Assembly (NCBI RefSeq): GCF_003626575.1
Contig: NZ_RBDY01000043.1
Span: forward strand, 1-50,504
Length of the DNA: 50,504 bases
Reading direction: 5' to 3'
Source: Streptomyces radicis
GTDB taxonomy: Bacteria > Actinomycetota > Actinomycetes > Streptomycetales > Streptomycetaceae
Shown: piece after piece, positions 7,681-14,345 of the stretch
Numbering within the stretch: the stretch's first letter is position 1
Layout: every line of letters starts with the position of its first letter
Notes under the pieces: generated by a model
What the model saw: only the letters and a program-made list of their open reading frames with translations
The model's database searches: none
Told to the model about the DNA's origin: nothing
Translations under genes and position numbers: made by a program

Positions 7681-8751
7681 ATGGTGCCGTCGTTGCCGTC
7701 CGGGCCGTTGAAGGTGCCGGGCCCAGAGGGGTTCCGCGGCGATCTGCTGGCGTGTTCCCCGGACTTGCTGGACCTGACCTGGGACCAGATGCGGACGCTG
7801 ATCGTCGTCCGTGAGTCGGGGACCGCGCTGGCCGCGGCGAAGGTCCTCGGGCGTGAGCAGTCCAGCGTCCAGAAGCAGCTCGACATCCTTAACCGCAACT
7901 TCCAGGCCCTCACCGGTGAGTTGCTGGTGGTCAAGCAGGGACGGGGCCGGGACTTCCTGTTCACCCCGACCGGGCTGGAGGTCGTCGAGCGGGCCAGGGC
8001 CACCTTCGCCGACTGGCTGCAGGGCATCGCCGACTCCCGCCGCCGGCTCGGCTCGACGCTGACCGTGGGGACGACCGAGTTCACCCTCGGCTTCCTGGGC
8101 CGGGTGTGGGAGCGTGTCGCCCCGCAGCTGCTTGAGCGGGAGGTCGAGCTGAAGGTCGTGCATGTGCGGACCCGCGACTTCTGGAAACGCCTGGACTCCA
8201 ACCAGGTCGACCTGCTGTGCGGCGGGCTGGCGGCCGAGGCCGCCGCCGAGCGGGTCGCCCCCGAGTACGACTTCCTCGAATGGCATCGCGAGGGCCTGGC
8301 CCTGCTGACGAACCTGCCGGTGCGCGAGCTCGCCGCCAGGACCGTCGGCGTCGACCGGCTGCGGACGCTGCCGCTGGTCATCCCCTCCCGCGGGGTGATA
8401 ACCGACTTCGTCGAGCGCTGGTATGGCCCCGACTTCCGCTCGCAGCTGCAGATCGCCGCCGAGATCGACGACATCTATTACGGACTCGCCCTGCTGCGGT
8501 CCCGCATGACCTATGGGTGCATGCTGTGTGCCCGCTCCATCGGCGAGGCCGCCGTCGACGGGCGCCTGCCCACCAGCGAAGACTTCCGGCTCATCGGCTT
8601 CGCCGACGACTTCGACCCCATGCTCCAGCTGATCTCCGGTGTCTTCGCCCGCAAGGGCGAACGCGAGATGTATGACGCCTCCCACCCTCTGAACATCCTG
8701 TGGGACGCCTTCCGTGACGAGGCCGCCTCCGGCAGGCCCCTGCCCCTGTGA
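7681..8751 (+). CDS. LysR-type transcriptional regulator
   Basis: I chose the ATG at 7681 because AGGGAGGGGG lies just upstream; the frame is open to a TTG at 7654. The 356-residue protein has the winged helix-turn-helix at ~20-85 (LTWDQMRTLIVVRESGTALA ... SSVQKQLDILNRNF), with slightly atypical Q-S-S-V-Q-K-Q in place of S-A-V-S-x-Q. A linker helix follows and then a periplasmic-binding-type effector domain starting at STLTVGTTEFTLGFLGRVW. It is longer than the usual ~300 residues because of an N-terminal extension. It divides the dcd-HIT operon from the nuclease-methyltransferase gene and probably regulates both. Confidence 0.85.
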   Translation: MVPSLPSGPLKVPGPEGFRGDLLACSPDLLDLTWDQMRTLIVVRESGTALAAAKVLGREQSSVQKQLDILNRNFQALTGELLVVKQGRGRDFLFTPTGLEVVERARATFADWLQGIADSRRRLGSTLTVGTTEFTLGFLGRVWERVAPQLLEREVELKVVHVRTRDFWKRLDSNQVDLLCGGLAAEAAAERVAPEYDFLEWHREGLALLTNLPVRELAARTVGVDRLRTLPLVIPSRGVITDFVERWYGPDFRSQLQIAAEIDDIYYGLALLRSRMTYGCMLCARSIGEAAVDGRLPTSEDFRLIGFADDFDPMLQLISGVFARKGEREMYDASHPLNILWDAFRDEAASGRPLPL

Positions 8752-8766
8752 CCTTAAGGACCCCTC

Positions 8767-10104
8767 GTGCTGCTGGCCTCGGTCAACCTCAACAAGCGTC
8801 TCGGCGCCGCAGGCGCCCGCTCGCACCTCGCCGCCTGGCTGCGTGAGCACGGCGTCAAGGCCGTGCTCGCCCAGGAGCCGTTCAAGCCCACCGACCCGAC
8901 ACCGCCCGCCCTCGGCGGCTTCACCTTCGCCGGCGGCGACGGACACCTGGCCGCCTGGACCAGCGAAGACCTCGCCCCGCCCGCCGTGTCCTCACCCAGG
9001 ACGTGGGTCCAGCGGATCGAGCTGGAGTGGCTTCTCGTCCTCCAGGTGCATCTCGACGCCTATGCCGGCGCCTCCCGGGCCTCCCAGCTGGCCGAACTCG
9101 CCGCGATGGCCGCCGCCGAGGACGGCCGCCCGCTGCTTATCAGCGGGGACTTCAACCTCGCCCCCCGCCCCGAGGACGGCCTTTTCGGCGAGGAGACCAG
9201 CACCTTCACCACCGACGCCGAACGGCAGACGCTCAGGCAGCTGATGCAGAGGGCGGGCCTGGTCGACACCACCGCCGAGACGGCGCCCGCCTTCACCTTC
9301 GAGCGGGTCTTCTCCGGCAAGCCCAGCCGCTTCCGCTGCGACCTCGCCCTGCTCAGCGACCACCTGACCGCGACGACCACCGTCACCCCCGACGCGAGCG
9401 TGCGAAGTGGCCCGAAGGCGTTCACCGACCACTCCGCGCTGCTGATCGACCTGCCCGTCACCGGCCAGGCGGCCGAGCCGGACGACGTGCTCTTCGCGCT
9501 GAGCGAGCTCACCGGCCAGGGCTCCGCCGCCCCGGCCCCAAGGGAGTATCAGCCCCATAAGACCGCGATGAGCCGCCAGGGCCCCTCTCCGGCCTCCCGG
9601 GCCGTGACCGAGCACCTGACCGGCCCCCTCGGCGTTCAAAGCGTCCTGGACCACGGCTGCGGCCGCGGCGCTGACGTCGCCCACTACCGCTCGGCGGGCC
9701 TGGATGCCGAAGGGTTCGACCCTCACGACGACTTCGGCTGGCCCCGCCCCGAGCGGACCGGCTTCGACCTGGTCACCTCGATGTTCGTCCTCAACGTGCT
9801 GCCCGACCCCTGGCAGCGGATCCAGGCCCTCAAGGACGCGGCGTCCTTCGCCCGCCCCGGCGGCCATGTCGTCGTGGTCACCCGCTCGCCGGAGGAGATC
9901 ACCAAGGCCGCCGCGGACGGCAGCTGGACCGCCCACCACGACGGCTTCTGGTCCAGCCAGAGCAAGGGGACCTTCCAGCGTGGCATCGACCCGGGTGAGA
10001 TCACCGCCCTCGCCCGCCGGGCCGGGCTCGCCCCCGCCGCCGGTGCCCCTGTGCTGCCGCTGCCCGGGGTCTGTCATGCCGTCCTGGCCAATCCCCGGAC
10101 GTGA
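8767..10104 (+). CDS. Fusion of an endonuclease/exonuclease/phosphatase domain with a SAM methyltransferase
   Basis: The 445-residue protein starts at GTG 8767 (AAGGA six bases upstream), 15 bp after the LysR gene. Residues 1-~240 are an EEP-fold metal-dependent phosphoesterase: SVNLNKRLG at the start, LLISGDFNLAPRPED with the GD-N pair, RCDLALLS and the terminal FTDHSALLIDL with D-H. Residues ~265-445 are a class I methyltransferase: motif I VLDHGCGRGADVAHYRSAGL, the acidic GFDPHDDFGWP, then DLVTSMFVLNVLPDPWQRI and PGGHVVVVTRS. The methyltransferase half resembles those annotated with DNA phosphorothioation loci. A hydrolase and a methyltransferase in one chain suggest nucleotide or nucleic-acid-end modification. 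Confidence 0.88.
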   Translation: MLLASVNLNKRLGAAGARSHLAAWLREHGVKAVLAQEPFKPTDPTPPALGGFTFAGGDGHLAAWTSEDLAPPAVSSPRTWVQRIELEWLLVLQVHLDAYAGASRASQLAELAAMAAAEDGRPLLISGDFNLAPRPEDGLFGEETSTFTTDAERQTLRQLMQRAGLVDTTAETAPAFTFERVFSGKPSRFRCDLALLSDHLTATTTVTPDASVRSGPKAFTDHSALLIDLPVTGQAAEPDDVLFALSELTGQGSAAPAPREYQPHKTAMSRQGPSPASRAVTEHLTGPLGVQSVLDHGCGRGADVAHYRSAGLDAEGFDPHDDFGWPRPERTGFDLVTSMFVLNVLPDPWQRIQALKDAASFARPGGHVVVVTRSPEEITKAAADGSWTAHHDGFWSSQSKGTFQRGIDPGEITALARRAGLAPAAGAPVLPLPGVCHAVLANPRT

Positions 10105-10107
10105 ATC

Positions 10108-10203
10108 GCGTACCGCCCAACGTCCCCAGTCGCCCGCATCCTGGTGCACGAAGCCGCGTACCAACCAACGTCCCCGGTCGCGTACGTAGTTGTGCACGAA
10201 GTC
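10108..10203. repeat. Two imperfect tandem copies of a 48-bp unit
   Basis: Units 10108-10155 and 10156-10203 share GCGTACC, CCAACGTCCCC, GTCGC and TGCACGAAG in the same order and spacing. The period of 48 bp keeps frame, and read leftwards each unit encodes an FVH...GRW-x-VR pattern. They lie immediately after the stop of the nuclease-methyltransferase gene. They may be the relic of a repetitive coding sequence; no start codon or ribosome site supports a live gene. Confidence 0.7.
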
Positions 10204-10236
10204 GGGTACTGACTCGTCGCCGAGGACGGCCTGCGG

Positions 10237-10563
10237 TCAGCGGTTGCCCGTCCAGACGATCCGGTCGGCGAAGCCGCCCCGCTCACCCGCCTTGGCCTCA
10301 CGGATCTTCTCCAGCTGATCCGCGTCGACCCCCAGGTCCGCGGCGAGCGCGCGCACGACCTCCAGCACGTCCGCGAGTTCCTCCGGCGCCGAGTCCTCAT
10401 CCGCCTCAAGGAACTCGGCGACCTCCTCGCCGAGCTTGTCCCGCAGCCGGCGGCGGTATTCCTCCCGGCCCGCGGTGTAGGTGACCGGCTCGGCGCCGTC
10501 CTCCCGGATGATCTGCGGAATCCGGTCCCGCACCAACTTGCCGTGCCTGCTGTAGGGCTCCAC
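10237..10563 (-). CDS. MazG-like nucleoside triphosphate pyrophosphohydrolase
   Basis: The 108-residue protein starts at a GTG (10561-10563). It has the LVRDRIPQIIREDG motif and the helix pair LGEEVAEFLEADEDSAPEELADVLEVVRALA, whose E-E-x-x-E and E-E-x-x-D residues bind Mg2+ in all-alpha NTP pyrophosphatases. The family hydrolyses NTPs or phosphoribosyl-ATP-like compounds to the monophosphate and PPi. It lies alone and leftward, converging on the nuclease-methyltransferase gene. Its chemistry fits the nucleotide theme of the preceding operons, but it may be an independent housekeeping gene. Confidence 0.88.
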   Translation of the reverse strand: MEPYSRHGKLVRDRIPQIIREDGAEPVTYTAGREEYRRRLRDKLGEEVAEFLEADEDSAPEELADVLEVVRALAADLGVDADQLEKIREAKAGERGGFADRIVWTGNR

Positions 10564-10701
10564 CCGTGCTCTCCCGCACCTGTCTTCGTGAGGCGGTCAC
10601 CGGACGCCGCCCCTTCATGCCGCCGCAGCCTAGAGAAGTCGCCTCACCACTCGCCATGCGAACCGCCAATCCCACCCGTGTTGAACAGAACGTGCCGCGT
10701 T

Positions 10702-10990
10702 TCAGAAGAGCACCCGGCTTCGCATAAGCGGGGCATAAGGCCGGGGCGGGCCCGCTGAGCAAGCGCCGGGCCCGTGCGCGATGACACCCAGCTCGTACCG
10801 GTCGGGGTCGGCGGCGGTGGACCGCACCGTGCGGTTGTCGAGGACGGTCATCAACAACAGGTCGAGGTGCTCGTTCGATTCATCCCCCGCCAGCGTCATC
10901 CCGGACCAGGTATCGACGCGCGGCGTGTGGAGAGCCGTGCGCAGGGCCTCGACGTCGGGTTCCGGATGGCCGTCCAGGCGCAGGCCGACA
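10702..10990 (-). pseudogene. Remnant of a peptide methyltransferase (FxLD-system type), C-terminal part
   Basis: Reading leftwards from about 10990, the frame gives RLDGHPEPDVEALRTALHTP, then RVDTWSGMTLAGDESNEHLD and DRYELGVIAHGPGA. This matches the C-terminal domain of methyltransferases from FxLD-type RiPP systems (W-[ST]-G-V-T-x-G, ELGAIGHGP). The SAM-binding domain is absent, the segment between LLLMTVLDN and DRYELG looks shortened, and the ending is unrelated sequence. Its broken upstream end abuts a radical-SAM fragment on the other strand. I judge it dead; the family assignment is moderately sure. Confidence 0.5.
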
Positions 10991-11223
10991 TCCTCGACGG
11001 CGCGCACCGCCTGAAATACGTCCGCGACTTCCTCGTCGGCCTGGAGAACTGCCAGACCCAGTGCGCGTTCTTCGACTTCTGCCGCGGTGCCCAGGCCGCC
11101 AACCGCTACTTCGAGAACGGCAGCCTCACCACCACCGAGACCAACTACTGCCGGGTCTCCCGGCAAGCCCTGGTCACAGCCTTGTCCACCCTCGCGACCA
11201 CAGAGAAGGAACCAGCGGCATGA
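10981..11223 (+). pseudogene. Truncated radical SAM/SPASM peptide maturase (C-terminal SPASM segment only)
   Basis: The surviving ~80 residues are a typical SPASM tail: YVRDFLVGLENCQTQCAFFD followed by FCRGAQAANRYFENGSLTTT and ETNYCRVSRQALV. The cysteine spacing C-x3-C-x5-C and the late C fit auxiliary Fe-S cluster binding, and the text resembles maturases that make three-residue cyclophanes. The catalytic N-terminal radical SAM domain with CxxxCxxC is missing: upstream sequence in all frames is unrelated and on the opposite strand resembles a methyltransferase. The stop overlaps the next ATG as ATGA at 11220-11223, a relic of coupling to its precursor. Confidence 0.75.
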
Positions 11224-11489
11224 CGCCCCTTGACGCCGTAGCCACATCCGACGCGCCCGTCGTGATGAACTTGATCTCCACCCACACCACCCCGGCCCAC
11301 GCGATCACCGCGGCGGCGTGGAACAACCAGCCCACGTGGGACAACTGGCCGAAGAACCCCGCACCCTTCGACAACCGCCCTACCTGGGACAACTGGAACA
11401 AGAAGAAGCGACCCCACCGCCGACGGCGCACTCGCCCACACGGGCCGCCGACGGCGCCGCACAGGCCCGCCTCGTTGATAGGCATCCCG
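11220..11489 (+). CDS. Cyclophane-RiPP precursor-like peptide (multiple W/F-x-N motifs), open at the 3' end
   Basis: Starting at the ATG overlapping the maturase stop, the first ~40 residues read like a leader (MTPLDAVATSDAPVVMNLIS). Then comes a core with AAWNNQPTWDNWPKNPAPFD and NRPTWDNWNKK. The motifs WNN, WDN, FDN and WDN are the aromatic-x-Asn tripeptides that three-residue-cyclophane-forming radical SAM enzymes cross-link, resembling the actinobacterial 'multiple cyclophane' precursors (AmcA type). No stop follows: after NKKK the frame runs through a basic, low-complexity tract into the pentapeptide-repeat gene, so the original stop may have been lost. With its maturase truncated, the peptide is probably unmodified unless an enzyme acts in trans. 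Confidence 0.65.
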
Positions 11490-12062
11490 ATGGGAACCCG
11501 CACGATCCGCCGCACGAGCGTCACCCTGCCCTCGCTGGACGAGCCCGGCCTGTACCTGGCCAACGTGACCTCGCTCGAAGGCGGCCGCGGCCGGGTCGCG
11601 GAATTCCACTACGGCGACGCCGACCTGCGCGGGCTCGACCTGGCCGACACACACCTCATCGACGGGCGCATCACCGGACTCAGCACCCAGCAGGTCCGGC
11701 TGACCCGACTCCGCGTCGACTCCGTGGAGTTCACCGGCTGCGAGCTGTCCGCCCTGCGCTGGTCCGACAGCAAGGTCACCCGCGCCGTCTTCCGCGACTG
11801 CAAGCTGATGGGCGCCATGCTCGAGGACGTCACCCTCGACAACGTCGTGTTCGAGAGCTGCAAGCTCGACTACAGCACCCTCACCCGCGTCAGGGCCGCC
11901 GGGCCCGTGATCTTCTCCCGCTGCTCTCTGCGCGAGACCACGCTCACCGCGACCGACCTGAGCGGGGTCCTGTTCGATGAGCGACCGGTGCGACATCGCA
12001 CCGGTTCGGCCGGGCCGACGGCGCGGCCCCGGCGTCGTGGGCCCACTCGCCGATCGCGGTGA
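11490..12062 (+). pseudogene. Pentapeptide-repeat protein, C-terminally truncated
   Basis: From the internal ATG at 11490 the same open frame encodes a right-handed β-helix protein. After MGTRTIRRTSVTLPSLDEPG the A(D/N)LXX-type repeats begin (ADLRGLDLADTHL, VEFTGCELSALRW, AVFRDCKLMGAML, VVFESCKLDYSTL, VIFSRCSLRETTL, ATDLSGVLFDE). The repeats stop abruptly at about 11980; the last ~25 residues (RHRTGSAGPTARPRRRGP) are unrelated basic sequence. The break coincides with a perfect inverted repeat and a transposase relic, so it is probably due to an insertion and deletion. Homologues are often neighbours of cyclophane RiPP maturases. Confidence 0.7.
11984..12005. repeat. Perfect 10-bp inverted repeat at the break of the pentapeptide gene
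   Basis: Arms ACCGGTGCGA and TCGCACCGGT are separated by two bases. The repeat sits exactly where the pentapeptide repeats end and transposase-like sequence begins, so it may mark a mobile-element end or recombination point. It could also work as a hairpin terminator. Confidence 0.7.
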
Positions 12063-12140
12063 ACCCACGCGCCCCGGCGGGCGCCAGGTCCTCCACGTCC
12101 TCGTGGCCGAGCTCATCCGCGAGCTCATCGCATCCCGTAT
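12010..12140 (-). pseudogene. Relic of an ISAs1-like transposase
   Basis: Leftward frames give LADELGHEDVEDLAPAGARG followed by FTAIGEWAHDAG. This matches the N-terminal segment of ISAs1-family transposases (L-A-G-A-R-[SG]-F-x-A-I-G-E-W-A-x-D-A). Nothing before or after it preserves the family, and no DDE motif or terminal repeats are visible. Only ~30 residues are recognisable. Confidence 0.5.
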
Positions 12141-12161
12141 CCCGCCAGGCCGACACCGGGC

Positions 12162-12485
12162 TCACTCCATGGGCTCGTCGTCGACCTCGATGTCCCACCG
12201 GGCGTCGTTCCCGTCGACCGAGGTCACCGTGACGGTCGCACCGTACGTCGCGCCGGTCCCCGTGACCTCGCAGCGGATGGTGGCCCCCACTTCCGCCGGG
12301 AGGTCCTCATCGCAGGCGACGTCGATGTTCCCGCCGTACTGCTCCTCCAGAACCTCGGACGATTGCTCGCCGACCTCGTCCCTGTCGACGGCGGGATCCT
12401 CGCTCGAGCAGCCCGTGGCGAGGAGCAGCGACAACACCCCCAGAGCCGTTCCCGTGACCGCTCGGTTCCGCCGCACCTGCCGCAT
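12162..12485 (-). CDS. DUF4333 lipoprotein
   Basis: The 107-residue protein starts at 12485 behind AGGAGG. The N-terminus is a lipoprotein signal (positively charged MRQVRRNR, hydrophobic stretch, lipobox LATGC with the acylated Cys ~27). The mature part carries DUF4333 features: LEEQYGGNIDVACDEDLPAE, GATIRCEV and ATYGATVTVTSVDG, with two cysteines that probably form a disulfide. DUF4333 proteins are small extracytoplasmic actinobacterial proteins of unknown function. An ECF-type promoter candidate lies ~40 bp upstream. Confidence 0.9.
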   Translation of the reverse strand: MRQVRRNRAVTGTALGVLSLLLATGCSSEDPAVDRDEVGEQSSEVLEEQYGGNIDVACDEDLPAEVGATIRCEVTGTGATYGATVTVTSVDGNDARWDIEVDDEPME

Positions 12486-12527
12486 CGCGGCCTCCTCATG
12501 TGTTCTTGACTACGTGGCGCATGAAGG

Positions 12528-12553
12528 TACGCGGGGAACCACCCACCGGTTCC
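12528..12553 (-). promoter_or_regulatory. Candidate ECF-sigma promoter for the DUF4333 lipoprotein
   Basis: On the minus strand GGAAC (12553-12549) is separated by exactly 17 bases from CGTA (12531-12528), the layout of extracytoplasmic-function sigma promoters (GGAAC-N16/17-CGT). GGAAC is also one arm of a 7-bp inverted repeat, GGGAACC-N7-GGTTCCC (12534-12554), so a repressor could bind there. The predicted transcript start would leave a leader of ~40 nt. The match is by eye. Confidence 0.4.
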
Positions 12554-12751
12554 CGGATGTGTGAACAGAGATGACATTGGGACACGTGTGCCCACCGGTG
12601 ACCGGGACGGCCGCACACCCGACGCCCCCCAACGCGCGCCCCAACGCCCCCGCAGCGCAAGGGATTTGGCGCCGCTCTGGGGGAACTCTGGAGCCCCCGT
12701 GGAGCGTACGGAGTGCCCGATCGCTCCGACGACTCCCGAGGAGGTGCAGAG

Positions 12752-12829
12752 ATGAAGAAGATCGTTATCCGCAAGGCTGGCCCCGTCCGCCTGACCACGG
12801 CCGCGTGCAGCACGTACCCGGCGAACTGA
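12752..12829 (+). CDS. Candidate RiPP precursor peptide, 25 residues
   Basis: A short gene begins at ATG 12752 behind a near-ideal ribosome site (GAGGAGG, seven bases spacing). The peptide begins MKKIVIRKAGPVRLT and ends TAACSTYPAN. The basic, hydrophobic first half looks like a leader or recognition sequence, and the second half, rich in Ala, Ser, Thr, Cys, Tyr and Pro, looks like a core. It lies 93 bp upstream of a gene encoding a PqqD-like domain fused to an M50-type protease, the type of protein that reads and cuts RiPP precursors. No similarity search was possible, so the call rests on ribosome site, composition and context. Confidence 0.65.
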   Translation: MKKIVIRKAGPVRLTTAACSTYPAN

Positions 12830-12922
12830 CCCCGGGTCGACCGATCGCCGTCCGGCTCGCCCAGGGCCGGACGGCGGCATCCAGGGAGAGAGACTCAGCG
12901 AGAGAGCGAAAGGCGGCATGCG

Positions 12923-14242
12923 GTGTCCGAGCAGCCCGACACCACCGGCGGACCGCCCGGCGCGCCCGAGCTCGCCGACCCGCCGGACGACCTGGCCCCA
13001 CCCGTCGACCTGGCCCCACCGGTCGACCCGGACCCGCCGGTCGACCTGCACCGGCCGGTGCTGATGCACCCGTTGGTCTACCTGGAGGACGGCGACGGCG
13101 TCACGGTGGGCAGGACCGACACCGACTCCTACGCCATCCTCCCGCCCGACGGCGCGCAGTTGGTGCGCTGGCTCGCGGAGGGCGCCACCCCGGCCGAGGC
13201 GGCCGAGCGCTATCTGCGGCGTTACGGCGAGAGCGTCGACATCGGCGACATGGTGGGCGCGTTACGGGAGTTGGGCTTCACCCGCGACGCGGACGAACGG
13301 GTCGCCGCGCCGCCCCCGATCCGCTGGCAACGGCTGGGGCGCGCGATGTTCTCGCCGGTGGCCTGGCTCTGCTACGCGGCCCTCGTGGCCTGGGCCTGCG
13401 CCGTGCTGGTCCGCTCCCCCGAGCGCGTGCCCGAGGCGAGCGACCTGATCTTCAGCGACTACTACTCCGTCGTCAACGTGACCCTGCTGCTCGTGGTCAT
13501 CCCGCTGATCGCGTTCCACGAGAGCTTCCACGCCCTGGCGGGGCGGCGCCTCGGCATCCGCTCGACGGTGTCGCTGAGCCACCGCTTCTACTTCCTCGTC
13601 GTGGAGACCGCGCTCGACGGGCTGGTCACGGTCCCCCGGCGCAGACGGTATCTGCCCATCCTGGCCGGGATGTTGGCCGATGTCCTCGCCCTCGCCACGC
13701 TGGTCCTGCTGGCCGACGCGCTGTGGGGCGCGGGCGCCGAGCCGTCGTTCGCGGCCCAGGTGTGCCTCGGCATAGCGTTCGCCACGTTCACGCGGCTGCT
13801 GTGGCAGTTCTTCTTCTACATCCGCACCGACATCTATGTGCTCATCACCACCGTCGTCGGCTGCGTCGACCTGCACGGCGCCGCCATGCGCGTCCTGCGG
13901 AACCGCTTCTGGCGGCTGCTGCGCCGACGGCACCGGCTCGTCGACGAGAGCACGCTGCACCCGACCGACCGCCGGATCGCCCGCTGGTACGCGTGGCTCG
14001 TCCTGGTCGGCTACGCCCTGAGCGTGGCCACCACGGTGTTCGCGCTGGCCCCGGTGTTCATCGAGATGGTCGCGGGCTCGGTGGACCGTTTCCTCGACAG
14101 CGGCGACGCCGACCCGCTGCGGCTGCTCGACTCCGTCGTCTTCCTGGGCCTGACCGCCGTCCAGTTCGTGCTGCCCGCCCGGATCGCCCTGCGCGAGCGG
14201 GCCGCCAGGCGCGCGAGCCGACTCGAGCACGTCATCGCCTGA
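12923..14242 (+). CDS. Membrane metalloprotease (M50/S2P-like) with N-terminal PqqD-like domain
   Basis: The 439-residue protein starts at GTG 12923. After a proline/aspartate-rich tail, residues ~50-125 form a PqqD-like/RRE-type winged helix (SYAILPPDGAQLVRWLAEGA ... AAERYLRRYGE ... MVGALRELGF). The rest is polytopic, with hydrophobic helices around 145-165, 185-205, 245-270 and 355-380. The zinc motif HExxH is present as IPLIAFHESFHALAG near residue 200. Proteins of this build ('putative peptide zinc metalloproteases') bind and cleave RiPP leaders at the membrane and may assist export. It follows the 25-residue peptide and precedes the TPR gene. Confidence 0.85.
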   Translation: MSEQPDTTGGPPGAPELADPPDDLAPPVDLAPPVDPDPPVDLHRPVLMHPLVYLEDGDGVTVGRTDTDSYAILPPDGAQLVRWLAEGATPAEAAERYLRRYGESVDIGDMVGALRELGFTRDADERVAAPPPIRWQRLGRAMFSPVAWLCYAALVAWACAVLVRSPERVPEASDLIFSDYYSVVNVTLLLVVIPLIAFHESFHALAGRRLGIRSTVSLSHRFYFLVVETALDGLVTVPRRRRYLPILAGMLADVLALATLVLLADALWGAGAEPSFAAQVCLGIAFATFTRLLWQFFFYIRTDIYVLITTVVGCVDLHGAAMRVLRNRFWRLLRRRHRLVDESTLHPTDRRIARWYAWLVLVGYALSVATTVFALAPVFIEMVAGSVDRFLDSGDADPLRLLDSVVFLGLTAVQFVLPARIALRERAARRASRLEHVIA

Positions 14243-14249
14243 GCCACCG

Positions 14250-14308
14250 GAACCACCCGCGAACCACCCGAACCACCCGAACCGCCTGAACCACCCGAAC
14301 CGCCTGAA
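14250..14308. repeat. Short tandem repeat GAACCACCC / GAACCGCCT
   Basis: About six 9-bp units, GAACCACCC with GAACCGCCT variants, fill the gap between the protease stop and the ribosome site of the TPR gene. They cannot be part of either protein. Slippage here could vary the spacing within the transcript. Confidence 0.8.
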
Positions 14309-14345
14309 CGAGGGCCTGGACAGGGCCGCGAAAGGAGAGGGCGCC

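Noticed and set aside
10074..10409. Leftward frame over the 48-bp repeats and the MazG-like gene
   Set aside because: Lies out of frame with the clear MazG motif; repeats alone do not make a gene.
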